Both the position numbers and the translations under genes were made by a program. From Arthrobacter alpinus (GTDB taxonomy: Bacteria > Actinomycetota > Actinomycetes > Actinomycetales > Micrococcaceae): a DNA stretch of 64,000 nucleotides. The notes below the pieces were generated by a model, which searched no databases, had not been told where the DNA came from, and saw nothing but the letters and a program-made list of their open reading frames with translations. Positions 1-8,667 of this stretch are shown here, in pieces. Every line of letters starts with the position of its first letter. The stretch's first letter is position 1. Where the stretch lies: contig NZ_CP012677.1 of NCBI RefSeq assembly GCF_001294625.1, positions 3,534,001-3,598,000 of the forward strand. Reading direction: 5' to 3'.

Positions 1-1
1 C

Positions 2-610
2 GGTCCCGTCATGGGACCGTTCGCGATCCTGATGTCGCTGGCCATCCTGAGCTCGTCGGCGGCATCGTTGCAGTCAACGTTTGTCTCCCCGGCCCGGACG
101 CTGCTGTCCATGGGCCACTACCAGGCCTTGCCGAAGAGCTTCAGCAAGATCAGCCCCACCCACAAGTCCCCGAGCTACGCCACAATCGCCGCAGCCATTG
201 CCGCTGCAGCGTTCTACGTGATCACCCGGGTCCTGTCCGAGAACGCCCTGTGGGACACCATCACGGCCCTAGGCATGATGATCTGCTTCTACTACGGCAT
301 CACGGCGTTGGCGTGTGTTTGGTACTTCCGGGCGCAGGCATTCCACGGGGTGCGGGACTTCCTGTTCAAGTTCCTGGCCCCGCTGGTGGGTGGCGTGATT
401 TTGCTGGTCATGTTCTTCAAGACCGCCTATGACTCCATGGACCCGGACTATGGCTCGGGATCGAACATTGCTGGGCTTGGCCTGGTCTTCATCCTGGGTG
501 CCGGGGTGATCCTGCTCGGGGCCGTGTTGATGTTCGTCATGTACTGGCGTCACCCGGAGTTCTTCAAGGGCAAGGTGCTCAGCCGCGCCAGCCAGCCCTA
601 CAATCCCTGA
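2..610 (+). CDS. APC-family amino-acid permease, C-terminal part (gene enters from the left edge)
   Basis: The reading frame is already open at the left edge, so only about the last 200 residues are present and the true start lies outside. The visible part has about five hydrophobic membrane segments separated by short charged loops. The loop before the second segment reads ALPKSFSKISPTHKSPSYA, which resembles the cytoplasmic loop of APC-superfamily amino-acid transporters. The family imports amino acids or amines by proton symport or exchange in the cytoplasmic membrane; the substrate cannot be told from this part. The gene ends about 40 bp before a large palindrome that probably terminates it. 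Confidence 0.8.
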   Translation, partial: GPVMGPFAILMSLAILSSSAASLQSTFVSPARTLLSMGHYQALPKSFSKISPTHKSPSYATIAAAIAAAAFYVITRVLSENALWDTITALGMMICFYYGITALACVWYFRAQAFHGVRDFLFKFLAPLVGGVILLVMFFKTAYDSMDPDYGSGSNIAGLGLVFILGAGVILLGAVLMFVMYWRHPEFFKGKVLSRASQPYNP

Positions 611-648
611 CCCAGCAAACATGGCCGATCCGGACCCGGTCCAAGAGG

Positions 649-714
649 AAATGACACCGATCCCGCTTTCTGATCCCGGAATTCCGGGATCAGAAAGCGG
701 GATCGGTGTCATTT
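649..714. terminator. Perfect 66-bp palindrome between converging genes
   Basis: The two 33-base arms are exact reverse complements and meet at a GAATTC centre without a loop; the outer ends read AAATGACACC and GGTGTCATTT. It lies between the permease stop (610, plus strand) and the stop of the DUF5997 gene (748, minus strand), so a bidirectional transcription terminator is the simplest reading. The run of T at 712-716 follows the stem on the plus strand. Parts of the arm resemble the inverted repeat at 49099-49158, so it may also belong to a dispersed repeat family. Confidence 0.75.
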
Positions 715-747
715 TTGCAAGGGCTGTCTTGTGGAATCAGCCAGTGC

Positions 748-1137
748 TTAGCTCTTGGGGCGGCGCGCGGCTTCCCGTTCCTTGGCCAGCTTGGCCTCGG
801 CGCGGGCCTTGGCGTGAACGGTGCGTTCCTCAACCAGCCACGCGGGGGGAGCCTGCAACAGCTCGGTGATCTGCGCCGTCGTCAGCGCCTCGGTGACGTC
901 GGAACGGTTCAAACCGCCAATGGAGATATTCAGTTTCTGGGCAATGACGGCGCGGGGGTGCGGGCCATTGCGGCGCAGATCGGCCAGCCACTCCGGGGGA
1001 GTCTCCTGCAAAACCTTGAATTCCTCCCGGCTAAGCGCGTTTTCCTGGAACTCTGCGGGGGCTGCGGGCAGGTAAATGCCCAGCTTCTTGGCCGCGGTGG
1101 CAGACTTCATGGCTTGGGGGGACGGTCTAAGGCTCAT
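748..1137 (-). CDS. DUF5997 family protein
   Basis: A 129-residue soluble basic protein with a core AAKKLGIYLPAAPAEFQ and EWLADLRRNGPHP, which I recognise as the actinobacterial DUF5997 family of unknown function. The stretch RAVIAQKLNISIGGLNRSDV (about residues 63-82) looks like a helix-turn-helix, so DNA binding is possible but unproven. The C-terminus is a charged Lys/Ala/Glu/Arg helix. It is divergent from, and 44 bp away from, the LysR-type ligand-domain gene. A second in-frame ATG at 1110 is an alternative start; neither has a clear ribosome binding site, and the upstream one may be leaderless. Confidence 0.75.
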   Translation of the reverse strand: MSLRPSPQAMKSATAAKKLGIYLPAAPAEFQENALSREEFKVLQETPPEWLADLRRNGPHPRAVIAQKLNISIGGLNRSDVTEALTTAQITELLQAPPAWLVEERTVHAKARAEAKLAKEREAARRPKS

Positions 1138-1181
1138 CCCTCAAGGATACCGGTGATGGCGGGGTGCGTTAGGGTAAATAG
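1138..1181. promoter_or_regulatory. Short divergent promoter region, possibly two leaderless transcripts
   Basis: Only 44 bp separate the two divergent starts. Reading left to right, GGTAAATA lies just before the GTG at 1182. Reading right to left, TATCCT lies six bases before the ATG at 1137. Both are placed as -10 elements would be for transcripts starting at the start codon. Shine-Dalgarno sequences are not evident. The -35 elements are weak, so this is a tentative call. Confidence 0.3.
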
Positions 1182-2000
1182 GTGTCTGAACCCCGTGAAC
1201 TTACAGTGACCTTTATCCCGGGCGTGACTCCCGGAAAGTGGATCCACCGCTGGGAGGACCGGATGCGGCAGGTTCCTTTGGTGGTGAACCCCGTTTCCGA
1301 AGCCCACCAGCTCGACGCCGTGCGCGCCGGGGAATCGGATTTGGCCTTTGTGCGCCTGCCCGTGGACAAGGCCGGGTTGAACGTGATTCCGCTGTACACG
1401 GAACTTTCCGTGGTGGTGGCCCCCAAGGACCACCCCATCGCCGCCTTTGAGGAAATTGACGTCGCCGAACTTGCCGACGAATACCTGCTGGCCAACCCCG
1501 ACGACTTCCCCGCATGGCGTGATATTTCCACGCAGGTCAAGGACGGGACGCTTAAGCCGCTGCCGCCCATGGCGTCTGTGGAGGAAGCGCTGGACCTGGT
1601 GGAAGCCGGGCTGGGCATCGTGATCCTGCCCATGTCCGTGGCCCGCCACTTCAACCGCAAGGCACTGCGCGCCCGCGTGGTCACGGGTGTGCCGGAATCC
1701 GGGATTGGCCTCGCCTGGCTGTTCTCCGAGACGCCGCTGCCGGACGACTTTGACGCCGTCATCGAGGAATTCATTGGCGTGGTCCGCGGACGTGGCAAGA
1801 ACAGTTCTCGCCAGCCGTCGGTACAGGCTAAACAGGACGCCGCACCAAAGAAGGGCGCCAAGGCCCCGGCCAAAGGAGGGGCTCCGGCGCGCGGTGGTGC
1901 CGCCAAGGGCAAGGGCGGCGCCAGCAAGGGTGGCGGAGCAAACCTTCGTGGCGGTGGCCGCCCCGGTGGCAAGGGCCGTTCGCAAAAACGCGGCCGCTGA
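1182..2000 (+). CDS. LysR-type substrate-binding domain protein lacking the DNA-binding domain
   Basis: A 272-residue protein starting at GTG. Residues about 5-205 match the co-inducer (effector) domain of LysR-type regulators: a two-lobed fold with typical segments such as GESDLAFVRLP, LYTELSVVVAPKDHPIA and ASVEEALDLVEAGLGIVILP. The usual N-terminal winged helix-turn-helix is absent, because the protein starts directly at the first strand of the effector domain. The last 65 residues are a low-complexity Lys/Gly/Ala/Arg tail that could bind nucleic acid. It may be a ligand sensor that works with the divergent DUF5997 protein; this is inference from position. Confidence 0.8.
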   Translation: MSEPRELTVTFIPGVTPGKWIHRWEDRMRQVPLVVNPVSEAHQLDAVRAGESDLAFVRLPVDKAGLNVIPLYTELSVVVAPKDHPIAAFEEIDVAELADEYLLANPDDFPAWRDISTQVKDGTLKPLPPMASVEEALDLVEAGLGIVILPMSVARHFNRKALRARVVTGVPESGIGLAWLFSETPLPDDFDAVIEEFIGVVRGRGKNSSRQPSVQAKQDAAPKKGAKAPAKGGAPARGGAAKGKGGASKGGGANLRGGGRPGGKGRSQKRGR

Positions 2001-2017
2001 GACTTCCGCCCACGCTG

Positions 2018-2506
2018 TCAGGGGCCGGGCGCGTCCTCTTGCGGCTCAGTGAGTGACTCCCGCGCCGCAACAGTTGCCGCTGTCATCTCCGCCAGGAAAC
2101 GCTGCACCACGGCTAGTTCCTCGGGCAAATAATGCTTCAGTGGCTCGCTCATCGCGATGGCCAGCGGGGAAAAGAGTTGGCGCCCCACAGTGCGGGCGTG
2201 ATCGGTCATGGCGAGCTGGATCTTGCGGCGGTCCGTTTCGCTGCGCTTTCTGTTGACGTGCCCCGTTTTCTCAAGGCGGTCAACCAGTGCCGTGGTGGCC
2301 GGTGAACTCAGGTTCAAGGCATCCCCGAGTTTGCCCGGGGTCATGGCGTTGTCGGCCAGATCGGGGCGAATGAGAAATCCCAAGGCATTCAGATCGGTCC
2401 TGTGCAGACCGTGCAAATACGCCGCACGTTCCACATACCTATCCGATTCCAAAGAAAATTCCCGCATGGACACCAAGAGCTGACCGTAGGGATTGCTTGC
2501 TTTCAT
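2018..2506 (-). CDS. MarR-family transcriptional regulator
   Basis: A 162-residue winged-helix regulator. The core reads MTPGKLGDALNLSSPATTALVDRLEKTGHV, followed by the wing NRKRSETDRRKIQLAMTD with the conserved DRR, as in MarR proteins that repress exporters and respond to small phenolic ligands. The start is set at the ATG at 2506 (MKASNPYG), which has GGAAG upstream; a longer frame to 2578 adds residues unlike the family and would overlap the promoter region. It is divergent from the MMPL exporter gene and probably controls it. Confidence 0.88.
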   Translation of the reverse strand: MKASNPYGQLLVSMREFSLESDRYVERAAYLHGLHRTDLNALGFLIRPDLADNAMTPGKLGDALNLSSPATTALVDRLEKTGHVNRKRSETDRRKIQLAMTDHARTVGRQLFSPLAIAMSEPLKHYLPEELAVVQRFLAEMTAATVAARESLTEPQEDAPGP

Positions 2507-2595
2507 ACTCTCTATCTTCCGCCATGTTGGGACACAAAGAGCCAGAAAGAAAACTCCACTATCGAATCTCTCCATCATCGAAGTAATATGATGGC
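2507..2595. promoter_or_regulatory. Divergent marR / MMPL control region with a small inverted repeat
   Basis: This 89-bp gap must hold both promoters. An exact inverted repeat, CCATCAT-N9-ATGATGG, lies at 2572-2594, directly before the exporter start codon at 2596. An operator at this place would let the MarR protein block exporter transcription. No strong Shine-Dalgarno sequence precedes the exporter ATG. Confidence 0.45.
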
Positions 2596-4794
2596 ATGGA
2601 TCTTATGAATTGGAAGCCCAAACGTTGGCTCAGAATTTTCCTTCCTGCTGTGTTGATCATCATCTGGCTGGCAGTTGCCGGCTTGGGAGGACCTACGTTT
2701 GGCAAGATCTCCGACGTCTCGACCAATGACCAGGCCGCCTTTTTGCCCGCAAGTGCGCAGTCGACAGCTGTTCAGGACTGGCAGTCCAAGTTTGTGGACA
2801 GCACCAGCATTCCAGCAGTAGTGGTGCTGACATCCCCGCAGGCCCTGACGCAGGAGCAGCTAGCTGAAGTTGCGGGACTCTTTGAGAAACTTGGTGCCGT
2901 CGGTGGCGTGCAAAAGCCAGTGGCGCCCCAGACAACCACCATCGCCGGGCCCATCCCCTCCAGCGACAAACTGGCGGTCGAGTTCCTGGTCCCCGTCGCC
3001 GACGTGGGCAACGTCAAGACCGTTGTGGGTGAGTTGCGGGCGGTGATTGCCGCCAATCTGCCCGCCGGCATGAGCTCGTATGTGACGGGCCCTGCCGGGC
3101 TGACCGCTGACCTGGTTAGCGCCTTTTCTGGAATAGATGGCATCCTCTTGCTGGTGGCGCTGCTGGCAGTGTTTGTGATTTTGCTGGTGGTGTACCGGTC
3201 CGTGGTGCTGCCGATCTTGGTATTGCTGACCTCCGTGGTGGCCTTGTGCGGGGCAATAGTGGTGGTCTACTACCTGGCCAAAGGGGACGTCATCAAGCTC
3301 AATGGCCAAAGTCAGGGCATCCTGTCCATCCTGGTGATTGGCGCAGCCACCGACTACTCGCTGCTGTTGGTGGCCCGGTTCCGTGAGTCCCTTCATGAGG
3401 TGCAATCGAAGTGGACCGCTCTGGGCCGGGCGTTCAAGGGCGCCTGGGAGCCCATCGTCGCATCGGGCGGGACAGTCATCTTGGCCCTGCTATGCCTGCT
3501 GTTCTCCGACCTGAATTCCAACCGCAGCCTGGGTCCCATCGCCGCCATCGGCATTTTCTTCTCCCTGCTGGCCGCATTGACGTTCTTGCCCGCATTGCTT
3601 CTCGCGTTCGGCCGTGGAGCTTTCTGGCCATTTCTACCCAAAGTTGGGCACCAGCACAAGCACAAGCACACCAGCCCGGTCACCGTCGACGGTTTAGCTG
3701 CCACCTCCGAGGGCGACGTCGCCCGTGGACTGGCAGGAATTGGTGGTCTCTGGCGCCGGGTTGGCCTGTTGATTGCCCGCAGGCCCCGGGCGACCTGGGT
3801 CCTGACGCTGGTCCTGTTACTCGCAGCCGGAACAGGAATCTTCCAATTGCAGGCCAACGGCGTCTCTCAAACACAGGTCATCCTTGGGCCGAGCAACGCC
3901 GTGGACGGACAGAAGGCGCTGGCCGCGCATTTTGATGCCGGCAGCGGAAGCCCTGTGGTGATCATCGCGGACCAAGGCAAGCAGGCCCAGGTGGCGGACG
4001 CCGTCGGAAAGGTCAAGGGCATTGCCGCCGTCAATGTCTACACAGGTGGCGGCCGGCCGGATGCCGCTGCGGCGCCGGTGGTCAGGGACGGGCGCGTGCT
4101 GATCAACGCAACGCTGGCTGACCAGGCCGATTCCGACGCGGCCGAGCAGGTAGTGCAGGATTTGCGCGCGCAACTGCCCGCCGTCGATTCCGGTGTGCTT
4201 GTGGGCGGCGTCAGTGCCATTGCCCTTGATACCAATGTCACCGCTCAGCGCGACCTGGTGAAGATTGTCCCGCTGGTGCTGGTGGTGATCTTGCTGGTCC
4301 TGATGCTCTTGCTGCGCTCGATCGTGGCACCGCTGGTCCTAATCGGCTCGGTGGTGCTCTCCTATGGCGCCGCCATGGGTATTTCGGCGATTGTTTTCAA
4401 CCATGTATTCGGCTTCCCCGGAGCGGATGCCACGGTGCCCCTATTTGGCTTTGTTTTCCTCGTGGCTCTCGGCGTGGATTACAACATTTTCCTTATGACC
4501 CGTGTGCGCGAGGAAGCCAAGATTATGGGGACCCGGGCCGGCGTGCTGCGTGGTCTTGGCAAAACCGGCAGCGTGATTACCTCGGCAGGTGTGGTGCTGG
4601 CGGCTACCTTTGCGGCACTGGGGGTTATTCCGCTGCTATTTTTGGCTCAACTGGCCTTCATCGTTGCCTTCGGCGTGCTGCTGGACACCGTGGCGGTGCG
4701 TTCGCTGCTGGTCCCGGCGCTCTCCTACGATATCGGCCGGCACCTGTGGTGGCCCTCCCAACTGGGCCGTGAGCGGAAGGAAGTGGAATCATAG
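2596..4794 (+). CDS. MMPL-family RND transporter
   Basis: A 732-residue polytopic membrane protein with the duplicated RND layout: a single N-terminal membrane helix, an extracytoplasmic domain (about 35-175), five helices, a cytoplasmic loop rich in His/Lys (about 350-390), then a second helix, loop and five-helix bundle. The proton-relay motifs are visible as GAATDYSLLL in the first half and ALGVDYNIFL in the second. MMPL proteins export lipids, siderophores or drugs using the proton gradient. Control by the divergent MarR protein suggests a role in efflux of a toxic compound. An in-frame ATG at 2605 is an alternative start. Confidence 0.92.
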   Translation: MDLMNWKPKRWLRIFLPAVLIIIWLAVAGLGGPTFGKISDVSTNDQAAFLPASAQSTAVQDWQSKFVDSTSIPAVVVLTSPQALTQEQLAEVAGLFEKLGAVGGVQKPVAPQTTTIAGPIPSSDKLAVEFLVPVADVGNVKTVVGELRAVIAANLPAGMSSYVTGPAGLTADLVSAFSGIDGILLLVALLAVFVILLVVYRSVVLPILVLLTSVVALCGAIVVVYYLAKGDVIKLNGQSQGILSILVIGAATDYSLLLVARFRESLHEVQSKWTALGRAFKGAWEPIVASGGTVILALLCLLFSDLNSNRSLGPIAAIGIFFSLLAALTFLPALLLAFGRGAFWPFLPKVGHQHKHKHTSPVTVDGLAATSEGDVARGLAGIGGLWRRVGLLIARRPRATWVLTLVLLLAAGTGIFQLQANGVSQTQVILGPSNAVDGQKALAAHFDAGSGSPVVIIADQGKQAQVADAVGKVKGIAAVNVYTGGGRPDAAAAPVVRDGRVLINATLADQADSDAAEQVVQDLRAQLPAVDSGVLVGGVSAIALDTNVTAQRDLVKIVPLVLVVILLVLMLLLRSIVAPLVLIGSVVLSYGAAMGISAIVFNHVFGFPGADATVPLFGFVFLVALGVDYNIFLMTRVREEAKIMGTRAGVLRGLGKTGSVITSAGVVLAATFAALGVIPLLFLAQLAFIVAFGVLLDTVAVRSLLVPALSYDIGRHLWWPSQLGRERKEVES

Positions 4795-4798
4795 TGGC

Positions 4799-6265
4799 AT
4801 GAGCTCCTATGACGCTGTCACCACCAGTTCCATGCCTATGCCGACGGCGGAGAACCCCCGGGTTCCCCGTCTGGCAAACGTTCCGGCGTTTACCGAGTAC
4901 ATGAGCAAGGGGTGGGATTCCCCCGACCGGACCCCGCCCGTGGTTGCCGGTGCGGCTGCTGCAGCGGGGGCGCACCGCGCACGGATCTCAGAGGTCTTCC
5001 GCGGCCAGACCCTAATTGTTGGCGCAGGCACCGCGCCGGTGCGCAGCCATGACACCTACTATGACTTCCGCCCGGATTCGGACTTTTACTGGCTGAGCGG
5101 TGCCGCCATCGACGGGGCCGTCCTGGTCATGACGCCGTCTGCTTCCGGCCATGACGCCACTTTGTACATCCCGGCACCGTTCTACGCTGACAACCCCGAA
5201 TTCTTCACCAACGCCGCCCACGGTGAAATGTGGGTGGGTGCCGCGCCCGATTTCCCCGACTGGGCAGCCGCGCTCTCCCTCGTGGTCAAGCCCCTGGGCG
5301 AGCTCGACGGCGGTGTGATCGCCGCGATGCGGGCAGGCTCCGCCACGCTGGGTGCCGGCAAGTTGCCCGCGGGGCTGGTTTCGCGCCACGGGATCGACGC
5401 CGGCATCGCCCTGGGCCGCGAGCTGTCCACGCTGCGCATGGTGAAGGACGATTGGGAGATCGCCCAGCTCCGCGAGGCCGTGGACCACACGATCGACGGC
5501 TTTGCAGCCGTGGTCCGCGAGGTTCCCACCGCCATCAGGAAGGGTGGTGAACGCTGGCTGCAGGGCACCTTTGACCGGCATGCCAGGACCTACGGAAACG
5601 GCGTTGGCTACGCCACCATTGTGGGCAGCGGCAAGCATGCCCCCACCCTCCACTGGGTGCGCTGCGACGGCCCGGTCCTCGAGGACAAGGTCCTGTTACT
5701 GGACATGGGCGTGGAGACGAGAAGTTTTTACACCGCCGATGTGACCCGTACCTTCCCCGGGTCGGGCACCTTCAGCCCCATCCAGCGCCAGGTGCACGAC
5801 CTGGTGGAGAAGTCCCACAGGGCGGGCCTGGCCCAGGTGGGCCCGGGCAAGTTTTTTGCCGATTTTCATGAGGCCTGCATGGAGGTCATCGCCAACGGCT
5901 TGAATGACTGGGGCCTGCTTCCTGTCTCCGTCGACGAGGCGCTGTCCCCGAATGGCCAGCACCACCGCCGCTACCTCGTGTGCGGGGTGGGCCACCACCT
6001 GGGTCTGGACTGCCACGACTGCGGCCAGTCCAGCTACGAAAGCTACCAGGGCGCCCCCATGGTGCCCGGCATGGTCCTCACCGTGGAGCCGGGCCTGTAC
6101 TTTCACGATAACGATCTCACGGTGCCTCCGGAATTGCGCGGCATCGGCGTGCGTCTCGAGGACGACATCGTGGTGACGGCCACCGGATCGGACGTCATCT
6201 CCGACGCGCTGCCCTTGGACGCGTCCGGCATTGAGGCCTGGATGAAGATGGCCATCGCGAGGTAG
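4799..6265 (+). CDS. Xaa-Pro aminopeptidase (M24B family)
   Basis: A 488-residue protein with an N-terminal creatinase-like domain and a C-terminal pita-bread metallopeptidase domain. The metal ligands are all visible in order: D in LLLDMGVE, D in YTADVTRT, H in GVGHHLGLDCHD, E in LTVEPGLY and E in VRLEDDIVVT. It releases the N-terminal residue from peptides with proline at position two, using two Mn or similar ions in the cytoplasm. The ATG at 4799 follows the exporter stop by 4 bp. Its place just before the transporter, racemase and proline iminopeptidase genes fits a role in using proline-rich peptides. Confidence 0.92.
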   Translation: MSSYDAVTTSSMPMPTAENPRVPRLANVPAFTEYMSKGWDSPDRTPPVVAGAAAAAGAHRARISEVFRGQTLIVGAGTAPVRSHDTYYDFRPDSDFYWLSGAAIDGAVLVMTPSASGHDATLYIPAPFYADNPEFFTNAAHGEMWVGAAPDFPDWAAALSLVVKPLGELDGGVIAAMRAGSATLGAGKLPAGLVSRHGIDAGIALGRELSTLRMVKDDWEIAQLREAVDHTIDGFAAVVREVPTAIRKGGERWLQGTFDRHARTYGNGVGYATIVGSGKHAPTLHWVRCDGPVLEDKVLLLDMGVETRSFYTADVTRTFPGSGTFSPIQRQVHDLVEKSHRAGLAQVGPGKFFADFHEACMEVIANGLNDWGLLPVSVDEALSPNGQHHRRYLVCGVGHHLGLDCHDCGQSSYESYQGAPMVPGMVLTVEPGLYFHDNDLTVPPELRGIGVRLEDDIVVTATGSDVISDALPLDASGIEAWMKMAIAR

Positions 6266-6338
6266 GGGCTCGGTATTCACGGCGAAGGAAGTAAATGTTT
6301 CGCTAGGGTCTCGATTGGCACCGGCGGGGGAAATACTG

Positions 6339-6367
6339 TTGACAGGCCCACCGTGACATGTCATATT
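6339..6367 (+). promoter_or_regulatory. Promoter for the liv operon with an overlapping palindrome
   Basis: TTGACA at 6339-6344 is followed after 17 bp by CATATT at 6362-6367, a good sigma-70-type promoter. The exact palindrome TGACATGTCA at 6354-6363 overlaps the spacer and the first bases of the -10 element and could be an operator. A further TGACATA half-site lies at 6372-6378. These halves resemble those in the two 19-bp palindromes of the hydroxyproline cluster, but the full symmetry is missing. Confidence 0.55.
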
Positions 6368-6470
6368 TTACTGACATACGAAGTGTGACCTATCTGACAG
6401 CGGTTGATGCAAAAGGTTCCCCACGGTGCGTTGCGTATTGCTATTTGTCACGTCAAAGGAGATGCAGGCA

Positions 6471-7637
6471 ATGAAACTTCGAATTCCCAAAGTAGTGACC
6501 ATCGCCGCGGTTGCGGCAACCATTCTGGCCACCACGGGGTGCGGCGGTATTCTGGGCGGCAACGACACCAAGACCTCCGATTCCGGCCCCATCAAGATCG
6601 CGGCCGTCATCCCGCTCTCCGGCTCCAGTGCCCCCACCGGCGTGTACATGAAGAACGGCATGCAGATGGCAGTTGATGAGATCAACGCCAAGGGCGGCGT
6701 GCTTGGCCGCCAGCTCCAGTTCGACGCCGAAGATGAGGCCTGTGATCCCACCCAGGCCGCGGCAGCCGCCAACAAGGCCGTGTCCAACGGTGCCGTGATC
6801 TCCGTGGGCGGCTACTGCTCCGGTGCCACCTTGCCGACCCTGCCCATCTTCTCGAAGGCCAACATTCCCATGATCATCCCGGCAGCTAACTCGCAGGAGC
6901 TGGTGAACCAGAAACTGCCCAACGTGTTCCTGATCAACGGCACCGGCACCCAGCAAGCCGCGGCGGCCGTAAAGTTCATGATCAAAGATGGCGTGAAGAG
7001 CGTGGCCCTTGTTGATGACAACACCAGCTATTCCAAGGACATCGCCGCCCAGACCAAGAAGGACCTGGAGGCCGACGGCGGAGTGAAGGTTGCGCTGGCC
7101 ACCTCGGTTACGGCTGGGGAAAGCGACTACTCCTCGGTGGTCCACGACATCATGGGCGCCAACCCGGACATGCTGTACTGGACCGGCTATTACCAAGAAG
7201 GCGGGCTGATCATCAACCAGCTGAAGGCTGCCGGATACAAGGGCAAGATAATGGTGGCTGACGGCAGTGTTGACGCCTCCCTGATCGAGATTTCCGGAGG
7301 CACCAACGCTGACGGCGTGTTTGCCACCATGACCCAGACACCGGACACCATCAAGGGTGCCGAGACCTGGATCGCCGACTACACCAAGAAGTTCGGCAGC
7401 GCCCCCGGACCGTACTCAACCCAGTCCTACGACGCTGTTCGCGTGGCAGCCGAGGCCATCACCAAGGCAGGCAGCACCGACGGCACCAAGGTCATTGCGG
7501 CACTGGAGGGCATTGACGGTTTCCAGCTGTTCTCGGGCCCGTTGAAGTTCACGCCGGAACACACACTCACCAACGGCGGCTTCCAGATCCTGGTGGTCAA
7601 GGGCGGGAAGTTTGTGCTCCAAGACACCCTGAGCTGA
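6471..7637 (+). CDS. livK: ABC transporter substrate-binding lipoprotein, branched-chain amino acid type
   Basis: A 388-residue periplasmic-binding-type protein (Peripla_BP_6, LivK class). The N-terminus is a lipoprotein signal ending in LATTGC, so Cys24 would be lipidated and the protein anchored outside the membrane. The core starts IKIAAVIPLSGSSAPTG and contains the usual two-lobe pattern. The start at 6471 is chosen because AAAGGAG lies nine bases upstream; earlier frames lack the signal peptide at the N-terminus. The class binds Leu/Ile/Val but also other amino acids or amides. Given the racemase and peptidase downstream, proline or hydroxyproline is a plausible ligand, by inference only. 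Confidence 0.9.
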   Translation: MKLRIPKVVTIAAVAATILATTGCGGILGGNDTKTSDSGPIKIAAVIPLSGSSAPTGVYMKNGMQMAVDEINAKGGVLGRQLQFDAEDEACDPTQAAAAANKAVSNGAVISVGGYCSGATLPTLPIFSKANIPMIIPAANSQELVNQKLPNVFLINGTGTQQAAAAVKFMIKDGVKSVALVDDNTSYSKDIAAQTKKDLEADGGVKVALATSVTAGESDYSSVVHDIMGANPDMLYWTGYYQEGGLIINQLKAAGYKGKIMVADGSVDASLIEISGGTNADGVFATMTQTPDTIKGAETWIADYTKKFGSAPGPYSTQSYDAVRVAAEAITKAGSTDGTKVIAALEGIDGFQLFSGPLKFTPEHTLTNGGFQILVVKGGKFVLQDTLS

Positions 7638-7688
7638 GGCAAGTCTCGCCCCACGCCCCGTCTCGCGCGGCGTGGGACCGGCGCTTCA

Positions 7689-7734
7689 GGCTTGGCAGCT
7701 GGCGGGCCCGTGCCCGCCAGCCGAGCCTTTCTTT
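7689..7734 (+). terminator. Hairpin after livK, terminator or attenuator
   Basis: An inner stem CTGGCGGG / CCCGCCAG and outer pairing GGCTTGG / CCGAGCC are followed by TTTCTTT. It lies between livK and livH in an otherwise co-directional operon. A partial terminator here would give more binding protein than permease, a common arrangement in binding-protein operons. Confidence 0.65.
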
Positions 7735-7771
7735 AGCAATCTGTACGACTCTTGAGTCAAGGCGGGACGGC

Positions 7772-8665
7772 ATGACACAGCTAATCTGGAACGGCCTCTT
7801 TGTGGGTTCGTTTTACGCACTGATCGCCTTGGGCTATTCCATGGTTTATGGCATCATCAAACTCCTCAACTTCGCCCATGGTGACATTTACATGCTGGGC
7901 GCCTTCATCGGCTTCGCCACCCTAAGCTCCTTCGGGGTCATCCCGGCGTCCATGTCCATCACAGCACTGCTGATAGTGCTGCTGCTGACCATGATCATCA
8001 CCGGCGGCATAGGCGTCGGCATTGAACGCCTGGCCTACCGGCCACTGCGCAACTCGCCGCGACTCGCGGTCCTGATCACCGCCGTCGGCGCCTCCTTCAC
8101 CCTGGAATATGGTGTGAGCGCCATCGCCGGGCCCAACCCCAAGGTGTTCCCGGTACGCCTGCAAGGCGAGACCTTCGACGTCCTGGGCGCACGGATCTCG
8201 GCCCCCCAGATCGTGCTCATGGCCATAGCCATCCTGCTCATGCTGGGGCTGAACTCCTACATCCAGCGCACCTCCATGGGGCGGGCCATGCGCGCCATTG
8301 CCCTGGATTCCAAGGGATCGCTGCTGATGGGTATCAACGTCAACAAGGTCATCACCTGGACCTTCTTCATCGGCTCCGCGCTTGCCGGGGCGGCCGGTGT
8401 CATGGCGGGGGCCTACTACGGCAAGATCGACTTCCTTATGGGCTTCATCATTGGCCTGAAGGCCTTCACGGCCGCCGTCATTGGCGGCATCGGAAACATC
8501 AAGGGCGCCATGCTGGGCGGGTTGCTGCTGGGTCTGCTTGAAGCGTTTGGCTCACAGTGGCTCGGCGGGGAATGGCGGGATGTCTTCACCTTTGCCGTAC
8601 TCATCGCGTTCCTGACGTTGAAACCAACAGGTCTGCTGGGCGAACGTGTAACGGAGCGTGTTTAG
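7772..8665 (+). CDS. livH: Branched-chain-type ABC transporter permease LivH
   Basis: A 297-residue membrane protein with about eight hydrophobic segments. The N-terminus GLFVGSFYALIALGYSMVYG and the motif LLNFAHGDIYMLGAF are hallmarks of LivH-type permeases; the C-terminal signature GLKAFTAAVIGGIGNIKGAM is the cytoplasmic coupling region. It forms the channel with LivM and is powered by LivG and LivF. It starts at the ATG at 7772 and is followed after 2 bp by livM. Confidence 0.93.
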   Translation: MTQLIWNGLFVGSFYALIALGYSMVYGIIKLLNFAHGDIYMLGAFIGFATLSSFGVIPASMSITALLIVLLLTMIITGGIGVGIERLAYRPLRNSPRLAVLITAVGASFTLEYGVSAIAGPNPKVFPVRLQGETFDVLGARISAPQIVLMAIAILLMLGLNSYIQRTSMGRAMRAIALDSKGSLLMGINVNKVITWTFFIGSALAGAAGVMAGAYYGKIDFLMGFIIGLKAFTAAVIGGIGNIKGAMLGGLLLGLLEAFGSQWLGGEWRDVFTFAVLIAFLTLKPTGLLGERVTERV

Positions 8666-8667
8666 AA

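Noticed and set aside
1134..1985. A 283-codon minus-strand frame opposite the LysR-type domain gene
   Set aside because: Composition is that of an antisense frame and the plus-strand gene has clear effector-domain motifs.
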